From the NCBI GenBank assembly GCA_002422545.1, contig DIWF01000005.1, forward strand, positions 97,871 to 161,870: a DNA stretch of 64,000 nt. The letters are read 5' to 3'. Below, one piece after another: positions 45,757 through 52,415 of the stretch. The position numbers and the translations under genes are program-made. How positions within the stretch are numbered: the stretch's first letter is position 1; each line of letters opens with the position of its first letter. Below the pieces are notes generated by a model. The model saw only the letters and a program-made list of their open reading frames with translations, was not told where the DNA came from and ran no database searches. The stretch comes from Firmicutes bacterium UBA6113. Its GTDB lineage: Bacteria; Bacillota; Clostridia; Tissierellales; Sedimentibacteraceae.

Positions 45757-47403
45757 TTATTTGTTTATTGCCTTTTCGATTCTAATTCTTACTTTTCCTT
45801 CGCCCATAATCTGCTGAAGTTCCCATACATCAGGTGATGTGGCACGTCCTATGATGGCAATTCTTATTACGGAGCTTACATCTCCCACATGACCCTTGTA
45901 CATTTCAGAATTTTTCTTGTAATCCTTTGGTTTTGCAGCATATCCGTTGTCCTGTGCTATTATTCTTATTTTATCAAACCACTGGCTCTGGTCGTCGTTG
46001 TGGTCATATGTTTCAAGATAAGCTTTCAGTAGTTTTTTTGCTTCCTCATCATCTATGTTTTCAGGATACTTGTCAACAACATCAAAATATTCATCAAAGA
46101 AATAGCTTATGAATTCAAATATCTGCTGGCAGTACATGAGGTCCTTGCGTGGTTTATCTCCGTTTCTTCCAACATTAAGAAGTTTTATTACCGCTTCTTT
46201 GTTTTCAGAAAGCAAATTTGTTATTTCTGTCTTGTGTCCTTTTGCCCAGTCAAGCATGAAGTTAAATATATCTTCTGCCGAAAATTTAATGAGGACGTCT
46301 TTGCTGATGTTGTTCAGTTTATCCAGGTCGAATAGCGCTCCCGAATTGCTCATTTTCTCCAATGTAAATTCAAAATTGTCCGTATGGCTGTCAGGGTTTT
46401 CAATTCTCCACTCTTCGTAGTTGGAATTTAAAATTGTCAGCAAGTATTCTCTCACAGCTGCAGGATGATATCCCAGGTCCATGTAGAATCCAAGTCCAAG
46501 TTCCGGGTCTTTTCTTTTTGACAATTTTCTTTTGGCTCCGTTATCCATTTTCATCAAGTGTGCTGTATGGCAGTAAACAGGAGTATCCCATCCAAGTGTT
46601 GTAAATATTTCATAATGAATAGGAAGTGTTGAAAGCCATTCTTCCCCTCTTACAACATGTGTCACTCTCATGAGATGGTCGTCAACTACATGAGCAAAAT
46701 GATATGTAGGTATTCCGTTTGTCTTTAAAATTACTATGTCCTGATAGTTTTCATGTATTGTGAGATGTCCTCTTATGGCGTCATTTATTTCAAATGTTCC
46801 TTCTTCTGTTCCCATTGATTTGAACCTGATTACAAACTCTTCCCCATTGGATAGCTTTTCCTGCACTTCTTCAAGTGTAAGATTTCTGTCCTTTGCCCAC
46901 TTGCCGTAATATCCTGTATTCACATTTTCTTCAGCTTGTTTTTTCCTTGTTTCTTCAAGTTCTTCTTCTGTGCAGAAACATGGGTATGCTCTGCCCTGCT
47001 CCACCATGTATTTTGCAACACATTGATAAATCTTTCCTCGGTTGCTCTGAAAATAAGGTCCATAGCTGCCTATTTCTCCATTGATGCCTGCTCCTTCGTC
47101 AAACTTCAATCCGAAGTATTCGAGAGATGAAATTATTATTTCAATAGAACCTTCAACCTTTCGCTTTTCGTCTGTATCTTCAATTCTCAGCATGAAGACA
47201 CCTTCGCTCTGGTGAGCAAGACGCTCGTCAACAAAAGCCCCGTAAAGATTTCCAAGGTGAATGAACCCTGTAGGACTTGGAGCCAGTCTTGTAACTTTTG
47301 CTCCTTCTTTCAGGTTTCTTTTCGGAAACACTTCTTCTTCATAATATAGTACTGATTCCTTTATATCCGGAAATAAAATATCAGCAAGTTTTTTATAATC
47401 CAT
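45757..47403 (-). CDS. gltX: Glutamyl-tRNA synthetase
   Basis: 548 residues, longer than the usual 470-490. Rossmann motif 'HIGH' is APSPTGFIHLGNL (residues 41-53), and the KMSKS-type loop is KRKLSKRKDPE. Before the HIGH motif an extra 40-residue N-terminal extension is present. The long C-terminal helical domain binds the anticodon. It charges tRNA-Glu (and possibly tRNA-Gln) in the cytosol. The gene is preceded by a leader with a tRNA-like fold and a terminator (47447-47599). The ATG has GGAGGAAAAA upstream. Downstream lies the convergent repeat cluster. Confidence 0.94.
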   Translation of the reverse strand: MDYKKLADILFPDIKESVLYYEEEVFPKRNLKEGAKVTRLAPSPTGFIHLGNLYGAFVDERLAHQSEGVFMLRIEDTDEKRKVEGSIEIIISSLEYFGLKFDEGAGINGEIGSYGPYFQSNRGKIYQCVAKYMVEQGRAYPCFCTEEELEETRKKQAEENVNTGYYGKWAKDRNLTLEEVQEKLSNGEEFVIRFKSMGTEEGTFEINDAIRGHLTIHENYQDIVILKTNGIPTYHFAHVVDDHLMRVTHVVRGEEWLSTLPIHYEIFTTLGWDTPVYCHTAHLMKMDNGAKRKLSKRKDPELGLGFYMDLGYHPAAVREYLLTILNSNYEEWRIENPDSHTDNFEFTLEKMSNSGALFDLDKLNNISKDVLIKFSAEDIFNFMLDWAKGHKTEITNLLSENKEAVIKLLNVGRNGDKPRKDLMYCQQIFEFISYFFDEYFDVVDKYPENIDDEEAKKLLKAYLETYDHNDDQSQWFDKIRIIAQDNGYAAKPKDYKKNSEMYKGHVGDVSSVIRIAIIGRATSPDVWELQQIMGEGKVRIRIEKAINK

Positions 47404-47446
47404 TTTTTCCTCCGCAACTATGGCACTATGTGCTTTTTTATTAAAA

Positions 47447-47477
47447 TAACAAAAGACGGTATTACAACAACACCGTC
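47447..47477 (-). terminator. Leader terminator ahead of gltX
   Basis: On the minus strand GACGGT-GTT...AAT-ACCGTC forms a hairpin with an extended stem (GACGGT paired with ACCGTC plus inner TT/AA), then TTTTGTTATTTT. It lies about 50 bases before the gltX start, between the tRNA-like element and the gene. It therefore looks like an expression platform. Confidence 0.75.
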
Positions 47478-47487
47478 CTCAAATTTT

Positions 47488-47564
47488 CGGATAACAATAG
47501 GGGAATCGTTCCCCTGATTCCACCTTGAGATGGTGGTGACCATTGACCATGAGTCATACTAATC
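47488..47564 (-). promoter_or_regulatory. tRNA-Glu-like element in the gltX leader
   Basis: On the minus strand the region folds as a cloverleaf. D-like arm: TGACT (47556-47552) with GGTCA (47541-47537), loop containing GG. Anticodon arm: CCACC/GGTGG with a seven-base loop ATCTCAA whose U33-equivalent is T and whose anticodon is CTC, i.e. glutamate. Four-base variable loop ending in C. T-like arm: AGGGG/CCCCT with loop AACGATT keeping the C-G-A of the T-loop. The acceptor-like arms (47564-47558 and 47498-47492) pair only partly, with TCCG after. It is not a normal tRNA gene, because TT of the T-loop and the CCA-like end are altered. Confidence 0.6.
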
Positions 47565-47570
47565 TTCATA

Positions 47571-47599
47571 ATTATATACTTAATAACATATTTTGTCTA
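47571..47599 (-). promoter_or_regulatory. Promoter of the gltX leader
   Basis: TAGACA, a 17-base spacer, then TATAAT on the minus strand. The expected start is about 47564, the first base of the tRNA-like fold. Confidence 0.7.
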
Positions 47600-47615
47600 C
47601 TATTTTTGAACAGTA

Positions 47616-48053
47616 TCAATGTTTGCAGCAGTGTCCTCCCACGTCTCCAATCTTCATCATCAATATTTCACCGTCTTCTTCAGAAACTTCTTCAAAACCA
47701 ATGTTTTCAAAAAGTTTTTTGTATTGTTTGCTTATCTTTGCATAAGTTTTTTCTGCTCCCATGTCAAAAGCTTTCCTCACAATCATTCTTACTATCAAAT
47801 CCCCGTAGTTTTTACCTCGATGTCCTTCAGAAATGCATACCATGTCAGCAAAAAATTTTCCTTCTTTAAAAAGCAATCTTCCCGTACCAACAGGCACATT
47901 GTCTTCATACACTACAAGGCTGAATGCAAAATCATCATAAATATCTGTAACCAGATTTTCATCTGTTTTGAGTTCATTGCAAAACACATTTTTTCTGAGA
48001 ACCAGTGCATCACTTAAATTCTCCCTACCTTGAAACCACCTTGTATTTATCAT
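47616..48053 (-). CDS. GNAT-family N-acetyltransferase with a Cys/His tail
   Basis: 145 residues. The acetyl-CoA-binding segment is ISEGHRGKNYGDLIVRMIV (the RGxxxG-like pattern), preceded by strands VVYEDNVPVGTGRLLF. The short protein ends in GDVGGHCCKH, a possible metal-binding tail. The substrate is unknown. The start ATG has AAGAGG nearby. It lies just upstream of the gltX leader in the same direction, but the leader has its own promoter, so the two may not be co-transcribed. Confidence 0.82.
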   Translation of the reverse strand: MINTRWFQGRENLSDALVLRKNVFCNELKTDENLVTDIYDDFAFSLVVYEDNVPVGTGRLLFKEGKFFADMVCISEGHRGKNYGDLIVRMIVRKAFDMGAEKTYAKISKQYKKLFENIGFEEVSEEDGEILMMKIGDVGGHCCKH

Positions 48054-48212
48054 ATTGCACCTCTTATATTTTGCATATATTATATCATTGTCCTCTTGAG
48101 TTGTACATTAGAAATTAAGGTTTTATCTATATCAGCTATATATTTTTATCCTCGGTTTTAATATCATATCAAAGATTATAACAATATTTAAAGCCCGTGA
48201 CAATGAATAATG

Positions 48213-48240
48213 TTGTAGTTTTTCCTAGTTGTGGTATAAT
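48213..48240 (+). promoter_or_regulatory. Promoter of the small XRE gene
   Basis: TTGTAG, 16 bases, then TATAAT with the extended TG one base upstream. It lies 38 bases before the gene at 48278. Confidence 0.6.
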
Positions 48241-48277
48241 ATTAACAGTATCAGCAAAATAAACTGAGGTGATGATT

Positions 48278-48475
48278 ATGACATTAGGTGAAAAGTTAAG
48301 AAGCATTAGAAAAGGAAAAGATATGACTAAACAGGAACTGGGCAATGTTTTGAATGTACCTAAAGAAAGAATCAAGCTTTACGAAAACAACGAAGAAGTA
48401 CCATCAGATTTTTATTTGTCTGCTTTTGCTCAATATTTTAATATTTCTGTTGATGAACTGACAAATGTTGAATAA
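48278..48475 (+). CDS. Small XRE-family DNA-binding protein
   Basis: 65 residues. It is almost entirely a lambda-type helix-turn-helix (TLGEKLRSIRKGKDMTKQELGNVL then VPKERIKLYENN). No sensing domain is attached, so it may act alone or with a partner. The ATG has GAGGTGAT upstream; an earlier GTG codon sits inside that site. It precedes the TM1266-ABC operon in the same direction, but 171 bases and a separate promoter lie between, so co-regulation is only a guess. Confidence 0.82.
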   Translation: MTLGEKLRSIRKGKDMTKQELGNVLNVPKERIKLYENNEEVPSDFYLSAFAQYFNISVDELTNVE

Positions 48476-48506
48476 ATATTATTAAATAATCTTAACATTA
48501 TTAAGG

Positions 48507-48535
48507 TTGTATTTACATTTTAACTATGTTAAATT
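48507..48535 (+). promoter_or_regulatory. Promoter of the TM1266-ABC operon
   Basis: TTGTAT, a 17-base spacer, then TAAATT. The transcript would begin near 48542 and leave a leader of about 105 bases. Confidence 0.5.
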
Positions 48536-48568
48536 AATATCAAATCTAAGCTTAAGGATTTTCTAAGG

Positions 48569-48630
48569 GCAAGGAAACAAAAAAATGTTCTCTATGATTA
48601 TTATTCCTTGCTTATGCAAGGAATATTTTT
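48569..48630 (+). promoter_or_regulatory. Candidate attenuator/riboswitch expression platform
   Basis: A terminator hairpin ATTCCTTGC/GCAAGGAAT (48603-48624, loop TTAT, followed by ATTTTTT) sits just ahead of the ribosome site. The 8 bases GCAAGGAA at 48569-48576 are identical to the 3' arm, so they can pair with TTCCTTGC instead and prevent the terminator. About 27 bases separate the two, and a short unstructured-looking region precedes them. No known riboswitch consensus is recognised. Confidence 0.6.
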
Positions 48631-48646
48631 TGTATTAGGAGGTATT

Positions 48647-48892
48647 ATGGACAAAAGAATTGGTGTCATAGGAATTGTGATTGAAGATTTGACCAGAATA
48701 GCCGAAGCAAATGATATTCTGCATCAATACGGTAATATCATAATAGGCAGAATGGGCATCCCTTATAAGGAAAGAGGAGTGAATGTAATTTCAATCATCG
48801 TGGACGGAACTACAGACGAAATAGGAGCTCTTACCGGCAAGCTTGGAAAAATCAAAGGATTGAGCGTAAAAAGCGCCTTATCCAAAAAATAG
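48647..48892 (+). CDS. TM1266-type iron-only hydrogenase system regulator (ACT-like)
   Basis: 81 residues. Sequence features of the TM1266 family are visible: RIGVIGIVIEDL, IIIGRMGIPYKERGVNVISII and a GKLGKIKGLSVKSAL end. The fold is an ACT-like dimer without a DNA-binding domain. It is found with [FeFe]-hydrogenase maturation genes in anaerobes. ATG 48647 has AGGAGG five bases upstream. Here it is followed by an ABC importer after 8 bases, not by hyd genes, so it may tie substrate uptake to hydrogen metabolism. Confidence 0.8.
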   Translation: MDKRIGVIGIVIEDLTRIAEANDILHQYGNIIIGRMGIPYKERGVNVISIIVDGTTDEIGALTGKLGKIKGLSVKSALSKK

Positions 48893-48900
48893 GAGGATTT

Positions 48901-49932
48901 ATGAAAAAATCTATGAATAAATTAAGTTTGCTTTTGATCCTGGCAATGATATTGTCCATTTTTGCAGGCTGCACCAGCAAGACTGATAACGCCAAGCCAC
49001 AGGAACCTGCACCACAGGAACAAGTAAAAGAAGAACCGAAAGACCCCATTGATGTGACAATAGCAGGCCTCATGGGACCTACATCCATAGGCATGATAAA
49101 AATGATTGATGAAAAAGCAATGAACAGCGAACAATACAACGTTGAATACATAGCAGAAAGCGCACCTGACGCTTTAAGCGCAAAAATAATAAACGGCGAC
49201 ATCAAGATTTCTTCTGTGCCAATAAACCTTGCAGCTGTTTTGTACAACAAAACAGGCGGAAAAATTCAGATAATGGCTGTAAACACTGTAGGAAACCTTT
49301 ATGTTGTTGGAAGCGACAATACTTCAACAATTGCAGAACTTGAAGGAAAAACACTTGGAATGAGCGCAAAAGGTTCTACACCTGATTATGCCATGAATTA
49401 TATTTTAAAGCAAAACAAACTGGAAGGCAAAGTTGAGCTTGATTACAGCACAGACCACGCAACACTCGCTCAGGCTGTAATTGCAGAAGACACAAGCGTT
49501 GCTCTTCTTCCTCAGCCCTTTGTTACTCAGACAGCATTAAAAAATGAAAATGTAAAAATGCTCATAGACTTAAACGAAGCATGGAAGGAAGCAACAAAAG
49601 GAGCCAGTGAACTTTATACGGGCTGCATCATAGTAAACACTGAATTTGCAGAAAACAATAAGGAATTTGTTGCTGAATTTCTAAAACAATACGAAGAATC
49701 AGTAAACTGGGTTTTAGAAAATCAAAAAGACGCGTCAGTGTTAGTTGAGAAAAACGGAATTATGCCAAGCGCTGCAATAGTAGAAAAAGCAATTCCTTAC
49801 TGCGGAATCACATACAGATTAGCTTCAGCAGAAAAGGAAAAACTCAACAGTTTCTATCAGATATTGTTTGATTCAAATCCTGCTTCAGTAGGAGGAAGCA
49901 TGCCAGATGAAAAATTCTATTTTGCTGAGTAA
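48901..49932 (+). CDS. ABC importer substrate-binding lipoprotein (SsuA/THI5-like)
   Basis: 343 residues. A lipoprotein signal peptide ends at AGCTSK (residues 21-26) and is followed by an acidic Pro/Glu linker. The binding domain has VTIAGLMGPTSIGMIKM, the GKTLGMSAKGSTPDYAM segment and TGCIIVNTEF. The two-lobed fold and length fit solute-binding proteins of the sulfonate, nitrate or thiamine-precursor type. The ligand is unknown. The stop overlaps the permease start by 26 bases. The AGGAGG site lies four bases before the ATG. Confidence 0.88.
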   Translation: MKKSMNKLSLLLILAMILSIFAGCTSKTDNAKPQEPAPQEQVKEEPKDPIDVTIAGLMGPTSIGMIKMIDEKAMNSEQYNVEYIAESAPDALSAKIINGDIKISSVPINLAAVLYNKTGGKIQIMAVNTVGNLYVVGSDNTSTIAELEGKTLGMSAKGSTPDYAMNYILKQNKLEGKVELDYSTDHATLAQAVIAEDTSVALLPQPFVTQTALKNENVKMLIDLNEAWKEATKGASELYTGCIIVNTEFAENNKEFVAEFLKQYEESVNWVLENQKDASVLVEKNGIMPSAAIVEKAIPYCGITYRLASAEKEKLNSFYQILFDSNPASVGGSMPDEKFYFAE

Positions 49933-50659
49933 GTACAGGAATTTTTTCATAATTATATTTTGGATAACTGTGTGGGAGATATTATCGCTGATAATCAATC
50001 AGGAGATTTATCTCCCTTCTCCCTTTGCGACATTTAAATCATTGTTTGATTTAATGTTTGATAAGATTACTTACATAACAATTCTTTACAGCACATACAG
50101 GACACTGACCGGATTTTTAATTTCAACATTTTTTGGAGTAATACTGGGATTTGTGTGCGGAATGAACAAATCAATTTACAATCTTTTAAATCCTTTGGTT
50201 AGCATTATAAGGACCGTGCCCGTTATGAGCATTATAATCATTGCCATCATGTGGTTCAAGGACACAAACGTACCTGTTTTCGTAGCATTTTTAATGTGCT
50301 TTCCAATTATCTGGACTAATACCATCCAAGGAATAGCCTCAGCTGACAACAAACTTCTTCAAATGTGTAAAATTTACAGCATTAAAAAAACGCGAGTTAT
50401 AAAATCCGTTTATTTTTACAGCGCACTGCCCTACATAAAGGCAGGCATGGTTTCTGCTCTGGGAATAAGCTGGAAGGTTACTTCTGCTGCAGAGGTCTTA
50501 AGTTTACCAAAGTATTCAATAGGAAGATTTTTGTACGATTCGAAAGTTTATCTTGAAATTCCGGACTTATTTTCATGGACAATCATCATAATTCTTCTGA
50601 GCACCTTCTTTGAAAAATTGCTTAAAAAAATATTTGAAGCAGGAAAAACAAATGATTAA
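49907..50659 (+). CDS. ABC importer permease (SsuC/TauC-like)
   Basis: 250 residues with six transmembrane helices. An EAA-like loop is seen in CKIYSIKKTRVIKSVYFYSALPYI near residue 155. It is a BPD-type permease related to that at 32974, but the two are not close copies. The ATG has AGGAGGAAG ten bases before it and lies within the binding-protein gene. Its end overlaps the ATPase start by eight bases (50652-50659). Confidence 0.88.
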   Translation: MKNSILLSKYRNFFIIIFWITVWEILSLIINQEIYLPSPFATFKSLFDLMFDKITYITILYSTYRTLTGFLISTFFGVILGFVCGMNKSIYNLLNPLVSIIRTVPVMSIIIIAIMWFKDTNVPVFVAFLMCFPIIWTNTIQGIASADNKLLQMCKIYSIKKTRVIKSVYFYSALPYIKAGMVSALGISWKVTSAAEVLSLPKYSIGRFLYDSKVYLEIPDLFSWTIIIILLSTFFEKLLKKIFEAGKTND

Positions 50660-51326
50660 ACTTATGAATGTAACCAAAAAATATGATGATATGGAGCTTT
50701 TGAAAGATTTCAGCATATCATTTGAAGAAAATGAAATAACTTGTATGTTTGGTCCTTCAGGTGTAGGAAAAACAACAATAGCAAATATTGCAGCAAACCT
50801 CGTTACGGTTGATGAGGGAAAAGTATCGGGAACTGAAGAAGCAGTGTATTCCTATGTTTTTCAGGAGCCAAGGCTTCTTGACTGGTACAGCGTGTATGAC
50901 AATCTGGATTTCGTCCTCAAGGATATTTATGATATTGCAAAGCGCAAGGAAGTCATAGAAAGCTATCTGGAAATGGTTGAACTTTCGGACTACAGAGAAT
51001 TTAGGCCAAAAGCATTAAGCGGAGGAATGTCTCAAAGGGTATCCATCGCCAGAGCATTTGCATATCCTTCAAATATTCTCATAATGGATGAACCCTTCAA
51101 GGGACTTGACATGAAATTGAAGCAGGACATAGTATCATTGTTCAAGAAACTTTGGAAAGAAAGCAGACGAACTGTCATATTCATAACCCATGATGTTGAT
51201 GAAGCCATCAGCTTGTCAGACAAAATTTATATAATCAAAAACCGTCCTGTTGAAATCAACATGATAATTGATGTTAAAAACACCAACGACCGTGAATCCA
51301 TAAAAAATATTTTGCTTTTATCATGA
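50652..51326 (+). CDS. ABC importer ATP-binding subunit
   Basis: 224 residues. Walker A is GPSGVGKTT, Q-loop FQEPRLLDW, signature LSGGMSQR, Walker B LIMDEPFKGLD and H-loop FITHD. It is shorter than the 251-residue ATPase at 33782 and lacks the same tail. The frame extends upstream into the permease gene, but ATG 50652 follows a GCAGGAAAAA site and starts like the family (MIKLMNV). It completes the TM1266-binding protein-permease-ATPase operon. Confidence 0.9.
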   Translation: MIKLMNVTKKYDDMELLKDFSISFEENEITCMFGPSGVGKTTIANIAANLVTVDEGKVSGTEEAVYSYVFQEPRLLDWYSVYDNLDFVLKDIYDIAKRKEVIESYLEMVELSDYREFRPKALSGGMSQRVSIARAFAYPSNILIMDEPFKGLDMKLKQDIVSLFKKLWKESRRTVIFITHDVDEAISLSDKIYIIKNRPVEINMIIDVKNTNDRESIKNILLLS

Positions 51327-51502
51327 AAATTTATAAAAAAATTTAGCAATTACCATTCAACAATCCATATTTTTCTTGACATTTACCGAATTTATATTAA
51401 CATATAAACAAAAGATAAAATGTGGCTTTGTAACTTAGTCACTGATTTATATGAAAAATTTTTATATATTGTGATATAATAAGAAAAAAGACGGAGGATA
51501 TT

Positions 51503-51781
51503 ATGGAATTTAAATTATCAGATAAAGCAAAAGAAAAAATGCTTGAAATGAAAAGCAACAATGAACCTATAAAATTAAAAATAACAGGTTTTTCCTGATG
51601 TGGTGCCGAATTTGGCATTGTTTCGGAGAAACAATCAGAAAATGACAAAGTTTACGACGCTGAAGGAATTGAACTAATAGTATCAGATGAGCTAGAAGGA
51701 GCAATCAAAGGCGCAGAAATTGATTATTCAACAAACTTCTTTAAAAAGGGATTTGAAGTAACTCCAAAATTCTCTAGATAG
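51503..51781 (+). CDS. HesB/IscA-like selenoprotein (in-frame UGA = Sec32)
   Basis: 92 residues if UGA at 51596-51598 is read as selenocysteine. The frame runs MEFKLSDKAKEK..., GFS-Sec-CGAEFG, then EGIELIVSDEL and ends with FFKKGFEVTPKFS. It matches the HesB-like selenoprotein family, with Sec where IscA-type proteins hold a cysteine. A hairpin ATTGTTTC-GGA-GAAACAAT (51617-51635) lies 21 bases after the UGA and has a GG in its loop, fitting a bacterial SECIS. The ribosome site is GGAGGATATT. A similar gene follows after 10 bases. Standard gene callers would split it at the UGA. No selA, selB, selC or selD lies in the window. Confidence 0.85.
51617..51635 (+). promoter_or_regulatory. SECIS hairpin of the first selenoprotein gene
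   Basis: An 8-bp perfect stem with a GGA loop whose first G is 29 bases from the first base of the UGA. The position and GG loop match the second gene exactly. Confidence 0.8.
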
Positions 51782-51791
51782 AGAGGCTTTT

Positions 51792-52064
51792 ATGGAATTT
51801 AAAATAACTGACAGGGCAAAGGAAAGACTGTCTTTAATGAAAGAACAGAATATTCCCATAGTCTTGTACGGAATTCCTGTTGGCTGAAACAGATACAACT
51901 ATAAAATTGTTTCGGTGAAACAAAAAAAAGATGACAAGGTATACAACGTAGACGGCATAGAAATAATTGTGACGGCTGAAGTTGATCGGACCTTGCTGGG
52001 AGCTAAAATTGATTTCGGAGGTTTTTTTACAAAGGACTATATTGTAACCCCGAGATATTCATAG
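51792..52064 (+). CDS. Divergent HesB-like selenoprotein paralogue (in-frame UGA = Sec32)
   Basis: 90 residues if UGA at 51885-51887 is selenocysteine. It aligns with the previous gene without gaps through codon 75 or so (EFK, GIEIIV and VYNVDG match), and Sec is at codon 32 in both. The residue after Sec is Asn, not Cys (VG-Sec-NRYNY). A hairpin TTGTTTC-GGT-GAAACAA (51907-51923) lies at the same distance from the UGA and shares its stem sequence. This is a tandem duplicate that has kept the Sec codon and SECIS while losing the neighbouring cysteine. The ribosome site is weak (GAGAGGCTTTT). Confidence 0.78.
51907..51923 (+). promoter_or_regulatory. SECIS hairpin of the second selenoprotein gene
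   Basis: A 7-bp perfect stem TTGTTTC/GAAACAA with loop GGT. The G-G doublet is 29 bases past the first base of the UGA, as in the first gene. Confidence 0.78.
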
Positions 52065-52078
52065 ACATAAGGTGGCAT

Positions 52079-52357
52079 ATGTATAAACTGTGGGCAAAAA
52101 AAATAAAATCAAACAAAATGGTTGACTCTTTGGTTGTCAAAAATAAGGAAAATATTTCTCAAGACGAAAAAAGAGAAAAATGCCTCAAGGAAATATGCCA
52201 GAAGTTTGATGTGAGCGTTCCTGTATGGCTTAAGACACATGACATGGAATTTTCTCAATTTAAGATAGTCACGTTTTTTCCTCATGATTTTATTGATGAA
52301 GTTGACTTTGACAAACTTGAAATTGAACTTATTGATGATGGTACAAATAAGATTTGA
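52079..52357 (+). CDS. Hypothetical 92-residue protein downstream of the selenoproteins
   Basis: 92 residues, soluble, lysine-rich N-terminus (YKLWAKKIKSNKMVDSLVV) and an acidic C-terminal half. No cysteine motif is seen apart from two scattered cysteines near KCLKEICQKF. The ATG has AAGGTGG four bases upstream. It is 14 bases after the second selenoprotein stop and ends before a bidirectional terminator, so it is the last gene of the three-gene unit. I cannot assign a function; the context suggests a role with the HesB-like pair. Confidence 0.7.
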   Translation: MYKLWAKKIKSNKMVDSLVVKNKENISQDEKREKCLKEICQKFDVSVPVWLKTHDMEFSQFKIVTFFPHDFIDEVDFDKLEIELIDDGTNKI

Positions 52358-52382
52358 AAACCTGGTAATTCCGGGTTTGTTA

Positions 52383-52414
52383 AAAAAACTGCCTGATGTT
52401 TCAGGCAGTTTTTT
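52383..52414. terminator. Bidirectional Rho-independent terminator
   Basis: A 12-bp perfect stem AAAACTGCCTGA/TCAGGCAGTTTT with loop TGTT, flanked by A and T runs. It ends the selenoprotein operon and the gene on the other strand. Confidence 0.92.
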
Positions 52415-52415
52415 G

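Noticed and set aside
47490..47560. A T-box leader for gltX
   Set aside because: AAGGTGGAATCAGG matches the T-box core only partly, CCTT does not follow at the right place, and the promoter leaves too short a leader for stem I. The tRNA-like fold explains the region better.
47488..47564. An ordinary tRNA-Glu gene
   Set aside because: The T-loop lacks TT, the acceptor arm is poorly paired and the end is TCCG. It also lies between a promoter and a terminator ahead of gltX.
48542..48646. A known riboswitch class (preQ1, SAM, TPP, cyclic di-GMP, guanidine)
   Set aside because: None of the consensus cores I know is present; only the switching hairpin logic is seen.
51503..52064. Two short pseudogenes broken by stop codons
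   Set aside because: Both stops are UGA at the same codon with the same hairpin at the same distance, and the frames remain intact beyond. Selenocysteine is the better reading.
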